Shown here piece by piece: positions 5,415 through 11,730 of a stretch of DNA of 11,730 nt (position 1 is its first letter; each line of letters starts with the position of its first letter). This DNA is from Bacteroidota bacterium (GTDB lineage Bacteria; Bacteroidota; Ignavibacteria; Ignavibacteriales; Melioribacteraceae), in NCBI GenBank assembly GCA_023381535.1, contig JAMCSN010000311.1, positions 1 to 11,730 of the forward strand, read 5' to 3'. A program made the position numbers and the translations under genes. The notes under the pieces were generated by a model. It was not told where the DNA came from, made no database searches, and saw only the letters and a list, made by a program, of their open reading frames with translations.

Positions 5415-5860
5415 AGCTTGAGCAGGAAATAAAGCAGCCGAAATTCAGAAACGAGTATCACAAGCTTGCTGTAAATCTAATCTATACTTACAACTGGTTT
5501 GCAAAAGCTCAGACGGAATTATTTCGAAAGCACGATATCACTGGGAATCAGTTTAATATTTTACGGATTCTACGCGGCCAGCATCCAAACGCTGCTACTG
5601 TTTCTTTGCTGAGGGATAGAATGCTCGATAAAATGTCGGATGCATCGCGGCTCGTAGAAAGATTGCGCGTTAAAGGATTGGTGAAGAGAGAGCTTTCGCC
5701 GGACGATAGAAGAAGAGTCGATGTTTTGATCACGGATAAAGGATTAAATCTTCTTTCCGAAATTGATAAAATGAATGATCATTATGATGAACTGCTTAAA
5801 AAGTTATCTTCTGCGGAAGCAAAAAAAATGAATATTCTTCTCGATAAGCTTAGAGGATAA
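5411..5860 (+). CDS. MarR-family transcriptional regulator
   Basis: This is a 149-residue winged-helix regulator of the MarR family. Flanking helices for dimerisation are at about 12-40 and 115-147, and the DNA-binding core runs from about 45 to 110: ITGNQFNILRIL, then a recognition helix in MLDKMSDASRLVERLRVKGL (71-90), then the wing KRELSPDDRRRVDVLIT (92-108) with the family's signature Asp98-Asp99-Arg-Arg pattern. The ATG overlaps the TGA of yceI, and there is no separate Shine-Dalgarno, so translation is coupled. The expected role is repression of its own yceI-marR operon, relieved by a small molecule, possibly through the AT-rich dyad at 4794-4814; both points are inference from family behaviour. 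No cysteine redox switch is present, since the protein has no cysteine. Confidence 0.92.
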   Translation: MKLEQEIKQPKFRNEYHKLAVNLIYTYNWFAKAQTELFRKHDITGNQFNILRILRGQHPNAATVSLLRDRMLDKMSDASRLVERLRVKGLVKRELSPDDRRRVDVLITDKGLNLLSEIDKMNDHYDELLKKLSSAEAKKMNILLDKLRG

Positions 5861-5872
5861 AGTTAATAAATT

Positions 5873-6007
5873 GAAACTTACTTTAGAGACTGTTTGTTGA
5901 AACCATATTGGAACGACGGATATTTTTCAGATACATTGCAGTTGAAACCGGAATAGATTCAGGAGTACGAAAAAAATCTTCGAAAAAAGTGTAACGATTA
6001 CAGTTAA
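5873..6007 (+). pseudogene. Interrupted short frame, possible transposase relic
   Basis: The gap between marR and the GH63 gene is not random in one frame. From 5873 it reads ETYFRDCLLKPYWNDGYF, then SDTLQLKPE, then TAG (5954-5956), and continues in the same frame as IQEYEKNLRKKCNDYS up to a TAA at 6005-6007. One C-to-T change (CAG to TAG) would explain the inner stop. The pattern W-x-D-G-Y-F followed by an E-x-I-x-x-Y helix recalls the C-terminal region of IS200/IS605-type (Y1) transposases, but only about 40 residues are left and no start codon or catalytic motif is seen. The assignment is tentative; chance is possible. Confidence 0.3.
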
Positions 6008-6009
6008 AG

Positions 6010-8628
6010 ATGATTGAAAACAAACGACTGACTCAGCAGAACGACTACAACCCATGGCGCAAATGGGGTCCTTATTTATCCGAAAGACAATGGGGAACGG
6101 TTCGTGAAGATTACAGCGCCAACGGCGATGCATGGGATTCCACGGATTATTTCAGTGCGGCAAGTAAAACTTATCGCTGGGGCGAAGATGGAATCGGCGG
6201 TATCAGCGACAGCAAACAATTACTCTGCTTTTCTCTCGCATTCTGGAACGGTAAAGACTCAATCATCAAAGAGCGGCTTTTCGGACTTAGCGGACCTCAG
6301 GGAAATCACGGCGAAGATGTAAAGGAATATTATTATTACCTGGATAATGTTCCGGCTCATTCATACATGAAGATGCTTTATAAATATCCGCAATCTCAAT
6401 TCCCGTACGAACAACTCGTCAATGAAAATAAAAAGAGAAATAGAACTCAGCCTGAGTTCGAGCTGATTGATACCGGAATTTTCAGCGACGATAAATATTT
6501 CGACATATTTATTGAGTACGCAAAAGCCGATCCGGATGATATTCTTATCAAAATCACGATTCACAACCGGGCATCCGCCAAATCCGAATTAAATGTTCTT
6601 CCACAAATGTTGTTCCGGAATACATGGTCTTGGGGTTACGATGATTATAGACCTTCCTTTTCCGTTACAAAAAACGGCGTGATAGAAGCCGAGCACAAAA
6701 AATTGGGAAATTATTTCATCTACTGTGATGATGAACCCGAACTTCTCTTTTGCGATAACGAAACCAATTTCAAAAAACTTTACGGCGTTGAAAGCTCGAA
6801 CAAATTTTTCAAAGACGGCGTAAATAACTATGTAGTGAATAACGATAGGCACGCCGTCAATCCGGACAACACCGGAACAAAAGCAGCAGCGAGATATGAT
6901 CTCGACATTGATGCTAACGGTACCAAAACTATATGCTTGAGAATTTCAAACAGAAATATCGAGTTGCCGTTTCAAGAATTTGATAAAGTTTTCAAGCAAA
7001 GACAAAATGAAGCCGATGCATTTTACCATCAAATTCAAACCAACATAAGAGACGATGACAAAAAAAACATTCAGCGGCAAGCGTTTGCCGGCATGCTTTG
7101 GAATAAGCAGTTTTACAGTTACAACGTTGCCAGGTGGTTGAAAGGTGATCCGGCTCAACCGCAGCCGCCGCAAGAAAGAATGCAAGGAAGAAACAGCGGC
7201 TGGATGCATCTTCACAATTCGGAAATTATTTCCATGCCGGATAAGTGGGAATACCCTTGGTACGCGGCGTGGGATTTGGCTTTTCATTGTCTGCCGATTG
7301 CGATGATCGATCCTCGCTTTGCCAAGGAACAATTGGTTTTGTTTACGCGCGAATGGTACATGCATCCCAACGGTCAACTTCCTGCTTACGAATGGAATTT
7401 CGGCGATGTTAATCCGCCGGTTCATGCATGGGCTACGTGGCGTGTTTATAAGATCGATCAAAAAGCAAACGGCGGCAAAGGCGATACGGCTTTTCTTGAA
7501 TCTGTTTTTCACAAACTTCTTTTGAATTTTACATGGTGGGTCAATCGTAAAGACGAACATGAGCGAAATATATTTCAAGGCGGATTTTTAGGATTGGATA
7601 ATATCGGTGTGTTCGATAGAAGTTCGGAACTTCCCAGCGGCGGACATCTTGAACAAGCTGATGCAACGAGTTGGATGGCAATGTTCTGTTTGAACCTTCT
7701 CAGAATTTCTCTCGAGCTTTCGAAAACAAATCCGGTATATCAAGACCTCGCCACAAAATTTTTGGAACACTTCTTATACATTGCTGGTGCGATGCGTGAT
7801 ATTGGAGGCGAGGGTGTTGATCTTTGGGAAGAAGAGGATGAATTTTATTACGATGTACTTCACACTCCGGCAGAACATTCGATCAAATTGAAAGTTCATT
7901 CCATGGTCGGACTTATTCCGCTGTTTGCCGTTGAAGTAATCGATCCGGAAATTATCGAAGGCTGTCCGGATTTTGCCGCAAGGATGGATTGGTTCTTAAA
8001 CAACAGACCTGATCTTGCAAGCTTGGTGTCCCGCTGGTATGTTGACGGTGAAGGAGAAAGAAAATTATTTTCTCTGCTGCGCGGTCACCGGTTGAAAAGA
8101 ATTTTAAAACGAATGCTCGATGAATCGGAATTCCTTTCGGATTACGGAATCCGCGCCCTTTCAAAATTTCATAAAGATAATCCGTACGTATTCAATGACA
8201 ACGGAAATGTTTTTAGCGTTAATTATGAACCGGCGGAATCCGAAACGAATCTTTTCGGTGGCAACTCAAACTGGCGCGGACCAATTTGGTTTCCCGTAAA
8301 CTTCTTGATAATTGAATCGCTGCAAAGATTCCATCATTACTACGGCGATGATTTCAAAGTTGAACATCCGACTAACTCGGGAAAATTTTACACACTGAAA
8401 GAAATTTCGGATGAACTTTCGAACCGGCTCGCAAAAATATTTTTGAAAGACAAAAACGGTAAACGTCCGGTCTTCGGCGATAATGAAAAATTTCAGACCG
8501 ACCCGAACTTTAATAATTACATTCTGTTCAGCGAATATTTTCATGGGGATAGCGGAAAGGGGCTCGGCGCTTCGCATCAAACCGGCTGGACGGGATTAAT
8601 TGCAAAACTTTTGAAACCAAAAGATTAA
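6010..8628 (+). CDS. GH63-type glycoside hydrolase (alpha-glucosidase-like)
   Basis: This 872-residue protein resembles the long bacterial branch of glycoside hydrolase family 63, inverting enzymes that release glucose or a related sugar from alpha-linked substrates. An N-terminal beta-rich domain (about 15-340, with WGTVREDYSANGDAWD near the start) is followed by an (alpha/alpha)6 barrel. Conserved barrel blocks are KWEYPWYAAWDLAFH (412-426, Asp422 the likely general acid), GQLPAYEWNFGDVNPPVHAWA (455-475), QADATSWMAMF (549-559) and ESETNLFGGNSNWRGPIWFPVN (743-764), whose Glu743/Glu745 are candidates for the catalytic base. There is no signal peptide, so the substrate is intracellular. The ATG at 6010 has only a weak AAAG before it. 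The gene lies 30 bp upstream of a glucose dehydrogenase, which suggests that the product is glucose. Glucosylglycerate, trehalose-like compounds or short glucans are possible substrates; the sequence does not decide. Confidence 0.85.
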   Translation: MIENKRLTQQNDYNPWRKWGPYLSERQWGTVREDYSANGDAWDSTDYFSAASKTYRWGEDGIGGISDSKQLLCFSLAFWNGKDSIIKERLFGLSGPQGNHGEDVKEYYYYLDNVPAHSYMKMLYKYPQSQFPYEQLVNENKKRNRTQPEFELIDTGIFSDDKYFDIFIEYAKADPDDILIKITIHNRASAKSELNVLPQMLFRNTWSWGYDDYRPSFSVTKNGVIEAEHKKLGNYFIYCDDEPELLFCDNETNFKKLYGVESSNKFFKDGVNNYVVNNDRHAVNPDNTGTKAAARYDLDIDANGTKTICLRISNRNIELPFQEFDKVFKQRQNEADAFYHQIQTNIRDDDKKNIQRQAFAGMLWNKQFYSYNVARWLKGDPAQPQPPQERMQGRNSGWMHLHNSEIISMPDKWEYPWYAAWDLAFHCLPIAMIDPRFAKEQLVLFTREWYMHPNGQLPAYEWNFGDVNPPVHAWATWRVYKIDQKANGGKGDTAFLESVFHKLLLNFTWWVNRKDEHERNIFQGGFLGLDNIGVFDRSSELPSGGHLEQADATSWMAMFCLNLLRISLELSKTNPVYQDLATKFLEHFLYIAGAMRDIGGEGVDLWEEEDEFYYDVLHTPAEHSIKLKVHSMVGLIPLFAVEVIDPEIIEGCPDFAARMDWFLNNRPDLASLVSRWYVDGEGERKLFSLLRGHRLKRILKRMLDESEFLSDYGIRALSKFHKDNPYVFNDNGNVFSVNYEPAESETNLFGGNSNWRGPIWFPVNFLIIESLQRFHHYYGDDFKVEHPTNSGKFYTLKEISDELSNRLAKIFLKDKNGKRPVFGDNEKFQTDPNFNNYILFSEYFHGDSGKGLGASHQTGWTGLIAKLLKPKD

Positions 8629-8658
8629 ATTTTTTCTCACTGCGAAAGGCCGAAAAAT

Positions 8659-9480
8659 ATGCCAACTAAACAGAACGTATCGAAACTTCTTGCCGGACAA
8701 AAAGCATTAGTAACCGGCGCAAACTCAGGAATCGGAAAAGGGATTGCTCTTGAACTTGCCAAAGCCGGTGCCGATGTTGTTATTAACTATGTTGCCGATC
8801 CGGATTCTGCTAATCAGCTTGTTGACGAAATAAAAAGTTTTGGAGTGAATAGTTATGCCCATCTTGCCGATGTTTCGAACGAAGAGCAGGTGATTCAAAT
8901 GTTTCGGAAAATGATTGAGGATTGGGGAACGATTGACATTTTGGTGAACAACGCAGGCATTCAAAAGGACTCTCCGTTTGATCAAATGACTTTGGAACAA
9001 TGGAATAAAGTTATAAGCATTAACCTGACGGGACAATTCCTTTGCGCACGCGAAGCAGTGAAAGAATTCAGACGGAGAGGAATCAGAAAAGAAATTTCGT
9101 GTGCTGCCGGAAAAATTATTCACATCAGTTCGGTTCATGAAGTAATCCCGTGGGCGTGCCACGTTAACTATGCTTCATCCAAAGGCGGCATAATGATGAT
9201 GATGAAAAGTATTGCTCAAGAGGTCGCGCCGTTTAAAATTAGAGTAAACAGTATTTGTCCGGGCGCAATCCGTACGCCAATAAATACAAAGGCTTGGAAT
9301 ACTCCTGAAGCGTACGACAAATTAATGACGCTTGTACCGTACAATCGCATTGGTGAAATTGACGACATTGGAAGAGCGGCGGTTTGGCTCGCGTCGGATC
9401 AGTCGGACTATATTACCGGCACGAGCATTTATATCGACGGCGGAATGACTTTGTACCCGGGATTTGCCACCGGCGGTTAA
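8659..9480 (+). CDS. Glucose 1-dehydrogenase, short-chain dehydrogenase family
   Basis: This 273-residue classical SDR has the Rossmann motif TGANSGIG (19-26), NNAG (97-100) and a complete catalytic tetrad Asn122, Ser158, Tyr171, Lys175 in YASSK. Two blocks are characteristic of Bacillus-type glucose 1-dehydrogenase: SSVHEVIPW (157-165) and the C-terminal IDGGMTLYPGF (259-269). The expected reaction is beta-D-glucose plus NAD(P) to gluconolactone in the cytoplasm. The loop after the second strand (NYVADPDSAN) lacks an acidic residue at the strand end, which fits use of NADP, though not decisively. An insertion around GIRKEISCAAGK (141-152) gives it a slightly greater length than the roughly 261 residues of the Bacillus enzyme. 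AAAGG lies about ten bases before the ATG. The gene is the second of a likely two-gene operon with the GH63 hydrolase. Confidence 0.9.
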   Translation: MPTKQNVSKLLAGQKALVTGANSGIGKGIALELAKAGADVVINYVADPDSANQLVDEIKSFGVNSYAHLADVSNEEQVIQMFRKMIEDWGTIDILVNNAGIQKDSPFDQMTLEQWNKVISINLTGQFLCAREAVKEFRRRGIRKEISCAAGKIIHISSVHEVIPWACHVNYASSKGGIMMMMKSIAQEVAPFKIRVNSICPGAIRTPINTKAWNTPEAYDKLMTLVPYNRIGEIDDIGRAAVWLASDQSDYITGTSIYIDGGMTLYPGFATGG

Positions 9481-9594
9481 ACAGTTTAATAAGTTTTCTA
9501 ATTTCAAAGATTGAAGCAGTTCTTAATTCTTATTGCTCACCTTTTATTATTTGCAGATGTTCAGCATAGTGGACTTATTAGAATCAATCGCATA

Positions 9595-9621
9595 AATTAC
9601 GCTTGTAATTATTGGTTACAA
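9595..9621 (+). promoter_or_regulatory. Overlapping dyads upstream of the histidine-kinase gene
   Basis: AATTAC (9595-9600) can pair with GTAATT (9605-9610) around a four-base loop, and TTGTAA (9603-9608) can pair with TTACAA (9616-9621) around seven bases. The two stems share GTAA, so they exclude each other. The second ends 16 bases before the ATG at 9638. It may be an operator for a dimeric regulator or a weak RNA switch, or it may be chance in AT-rich DNA. Confidence 0.25.
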
Positions 9622-9637
9622 TCATAAAGCACTTCTT

Positions 9638-10891
9638 ATGAATGCCAATGAACTTCAAAAAATAATCCATGCAGCAGAACTTGTTAACTCGAACCTCAAT
9701 GTTTACGAAGTATTAAATAACATTGTGAACGTAGCCGTTGAATTAACGAATGCCGACAGGGGCACTTTATATTTTGTTGACAACCAGAAGAATGCATTAT
9801 TATCGTTCGTTTTATTAGGCGACGAGATCCGAGAGATTCGTTTAAAGATTGGTGAGGGACTTGCCGGGTATGTTGCTGCAACAGGCGAAACAGTTAATAT
9901 TAAAGATGTGCGAAAAGATCCCCGATTCAATCCTACCATCGACCGTTCTAGTGGATACACTACGAAAAACATGCTTTGTTTTCCCATAAAAAATTCCGAT
10001 AAAGAAACTGTCGGTGTTTTGCAGCTGCTTAATAACCGGAAAGGTGAATTCACGGAAAGAGATGAAGAATTTCTTAAGGCGCTTTCGATCCATTCTGCGA
10101 TAGCGCTTAATAATGCTCAGATGCATAAGAAACAAATTTTGGTTAACGAGGAACTGAAAAAAGCATACAGCGAATTGGAGCTTGCAAAAAAGGAAGCGGA
10201 AAAATTTGCAATGCTTAAAAATCATTTCCTTTTACAGATGTCTCATGAAATTAGAACTCCTTTTAATATTATCTTAAACAGTTTAGCATTATTAAAATCG
10301 AAAGCCACAAAGCTGGATTCTGATGAGGTTAAGGAGTTGTTTGCAGCATTGGAGAACGGTACGGATCGAATTATAAGAACTGTTGATGAAATTATGGAGC
10401 TGTCAGAAATTAGATCCGGTTATTACGAGATTCATCCTGAACCGATCAAATTGGAAGAAGATGTTTTAGTTAAAGTGATAAAAAATTTTAAGCATGCTGT
10501 TGAGAAGAAAAATATTTATTTGGTATATGATAAAATTACCGACAAAAACGAAATTAATTGTGATAAGTTTATGATCACGCAAATATTTCAAGAAATAATA
10601 GATAATGCCGTTAAGTTTACAAGCAAGGGGGATGTGCACATAAGACAGTTCACAAATGCTGAAGGAAAGTTAACCGTAACAGTTAAAGATACTGGAATCG
10701 GCATGTCTGAGGAATATCTTGAACACATTTTCGAACCATTCTCTCAAGAGTACACCGGTTACACCAGAAAGTTTGAGGGAAACGGACTTGCCTTGGCTCT
10801 GGTTAAGAAGTACGCCGATCTGAATAATCTTTCAATTTCGGTTATGAGTCAAAAAAATGTTGGAACGGAGTTCACTATTATTTTCAGTTAG
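9638..10891 (+). CDS. GAF-domain sensor histidine kinase, soluble
   Basis: This 417-residue protein has three parts. A GAF domain (about 8-160; ADRGTLYFVD, GEGLAGYVAATGETVNIKDVRKDPRFN, MLCFPIKN, GVLQLLN) would bind a small ligand or sense redox state. A Lys/Glu-rich coiled coil (about 160-195) leads to a HisKA helix with the H-box MSHEIRTPFN, His203 being the phosphoacceptor. The HATPase domain follows with the N-box IIDNAVKFT (Asn323), the G1 box DTGIGM (Asp351), the F-box FEPFSQ and the G2 box GNGLALALVKKY (381-392). Normally G2 reads GxGLGL; here the third glycine is Ala, which may slow but need not abolish ATP binding. There are no membrane segments and no receiver domain, so it is a cytoplasmic sensor whose response regulator must be elsewhere. 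No clear Shine-Dalgarno precedes the ATG. Confidence 0.9.
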   Translation: MNANELQKIIHAAELVNSNLNVYEVLNNIVNVAVELTNADRGTLYFVDNQKNALLSFVLLGDEIREIRLKIGEGLAGYVAATGETVNIKDVRKDPRFNPTIDRSSGYTTKNMLCFPIKNSDKETVGVLQLLNNRKGEFTERDEEFLKALSIHSAIALNNAQMHKKQILVNEELKKAYSELELAKKEAEKFAMLKNHFLLQMSHEIRTPFNIILNSLALLKSKATKLDSDEVKELFAALENGTDRIIRTVDEIMELSEIRSGYYEIHPEPIKLEEDVLVKVIKNFKHAVEKKNIYLVYDKITDKNEINCDKFMITQIFQEIIDNAVKFTSKGDVHIRQFTNAEGKLTVTVKDTGIGMSEEYLEHIFEPFSQEYTGYTRKFEGNGLALALVKKYADLNNLSISVMSQKNVGTEFTIIFS

Positions 10892-11004
10892 ATAATCATT
10901 TTTATAATCTTCTTCCTATCGTTGGTATGCTCACTAATCTTTCTTGGTTATGAATACAGACTATTATATTTTTCATGCCGCTAGAATTTTTCAAACTCAA
11001 TTTT

Positions 11005-11010
11005 AGGTGA
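11005..11010 (+). promoter_or_regulatory. Ribosome binding site of the S46 peptidase
   Basis: AGGTGA ends three bases before the ATG at 11014 and supports that start, which directly precedes a good signal peptide. Confidence 0.55.
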
Positions 11011-11013
11011 CTT

Positions 11014-11730
11014 ATGAAAAATGTTTTACTTAGATCAGCAATTCTGCTTCTGATCTTTGCGTTCACATTTCCATTGAAAGCACAATCCACGGTTGATCTT
11101 GATACCGTAAAAGCTCAAAAGTTTGATACGGGCAAAATGTGGTCTTTCGATTATCCACCCACAGAATATTTCAAGAAGACTTACAATTTTTCGCCGGACG
11201 ATTCATGGTTCGAACATGTCAGGTTATCTGCGTTAAGACTTCCGGGATGTACTTCGTCATTCGTATCCGAAGACGGATTGATAATGACAAATCATCACTG
11301 TGCACGCGGGTTCTTGCCGAGGATTCAAAAAGATGGTGAAGATTTAGTAAAGAACGGATTCTTTGCACAAACTCTTGAAGAGGAACGGAAGATTCCGAAT
11401 TATTATGCAGATCAATTGGTGCTTATTCAGGATGTAACGGATGAGATCCAAAAAGCTGCTTCTACAGGTGCAACTGCCGATGAAAAAGCAAAAAACAAAG
11501 CAGACAAAATAAAAGAGATTACTGATAAGCTTTCAAGTCAATCCGGTTTGATTGCGCAGGTCGTTTCTCTTTTCAACGGCGCCAAATATTCTTTGTACGG
11601 TTACAAAAGATACACCGACATTCGTCTGGTTTTTGCGCCCGATATGCAGATTGCATATTTCGGCGGCGATTTTGATAACTTCACTTATCCGCGCTACAAT
11701 CTCGACTGCACTTTTATGCGTGTTTATGAA
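11014..11730 (+). CDS. S46-family dipeptidyl-peptidase, exported (3' end outside window)
   Basis: The frame is open from the ATG to the last base, giving the first 239 residues of a protein that is usually about 700 long. Residues 1-24 are a signal peptide (basic start, hydrophobic LLRSAILLLIFAFTFP, probable cut after KAQ or LKA). The mature part has the S46 hallmarks: GKMWSFDYPP (40-49), CTSSFVSEDGLIMTNHHC (79-96) with the catalytic His probably His95 next to Cys96, and FGGDFDNFTYPRYNLDC (216-232), which carries the triad Asp, probably Asp221. The serine would lie beyond the window. Members of this family (DPP7, DPP11) remove dipeptides from peptide N termini in the periplasm and serve protein and peptide feeding. 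Specificity depends on the missing C-terminal part. It stands 122 bp after the histidine kinase, in the same direction. Confidence 0.92.
   Translation, partial: MKNVLLRSAILLLIFAFTFPLKAQSTVDLDTVKAQKFDTGKMWSFDYPPTEYFKKTYNFSPDDSWFEHVRLSALRLPGCTSSFVSEDGLIMTNHHCARGFLPRIQKDGEDLVKNGFFAQTLEEERKIPNYYADQLVLIQDVTDEIQKAASTGATADEKAKNKADKIKEITDKLSSQSGLIAQVVSLFNGAKYSLYGYKRYTDIRLVFAPDMQIAYFGGDFDNFTYPRYNLDCTFMRVYE

Noticed and set aside
6946..7578. A 210-codon open frame on the minus strand inside the GH63 gene
   Set aside because: It lies opposite strongly conserved GH63 blocks, its translation is rich in Arg, Phe and Ile without any domain pattern, and the plus-strand protein explains the sequence fully.
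8725..9162. A 145-codon minus-strand frame opposite the glucose dehydrogenase, and similar frames opposite yceI and the kinase
   Set aside because: The plus-strand genes have complete family motifs; the antisense frames lack starts with ribosome binding sites and show no recognisable protein features.
1..11730. CRISPR arrays, tRNA, rRNA, phage genes, tandem repeats
   Set aside because: I scanned by eye for regularly spaced direct repeats, tRNA-like cloverleaf ends and phage motifs and found none.

Overview
The window is moderately AT-rich bacterial DNA, about 40% GC by eye. It has compact operons, clear Shine-Dalgarno sequences and AT-rich intergenic gaps. An S46 dipeptidyl-peptidase, a YceI-MarR pair and the general sequence style suggest the Bacteroidota/Chlorobiota/Ignavibacteria group. 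That placement is an inference; no rRNA or other marker gene is present.

Region by region. Positions 1-1145: a small accessory-looking block holding an unrecognised membrane-anchored or secreted protein and an antitoxin-toxin pair with a MazF/PemK-type toxin. It is bounded by an exact 26-bp inverted repeat whose left arm starts at the window edge. Positions 1137-1325: a small unknown protein whose last codons lie in the right arm. Positions 1378-2520: a class V (cysteine-desulfurase fold) PLP enzyme. Positions 2522-2581: a long hairpin between convergent genes, probably a terminator. Positions 2588-4260 (minus strand): a phosphomannomutase/phosphoglucomutase followed by two small unknown proteins, one of them only 29 residues and tentative. 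Positions 4430-4714: a divergent zinc-ribbon protein. Positions 4827-5860: a translationally coupled yceI-marR operon. Positions 5873-6007: a broken reading frame, possibly a transposase relic. Positions 6010-9480: a large GH63-type glycoside hydrolase followed by a glucose 1-dehydrogenase. Positions 9638-10891: a GAF-histidine kinase without a neighbouring response regulator. Positions 11014-11730: the start of an exported S46 peptidase, cut by the window end.

How the genes fit together. The GH63 enzyme and the glucose dehydrogenase are 30 bp apart and both lack signal peptides. The natural reading is cytoplasmic release of glucose from an alpha-glucoside and its oxidation to gluconolactone. 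The phosphohexomutase handles hexose phosphates but lies in a separate minus-strand unit. YceI and MarR form a self-contained regulated export unit. The rest looks like independent single genes.

I saw no CRISPR array, tRNA, rRNA, phage module or intact insertion sequence, and no strong evidence of a wholly new system. The least explained items are the inverted repeat around the toxin-antitoxin block, the GU-rich hairpin at 2522-2581, the relic at 5873-6007 and the substrate of the GH63 enzyme.
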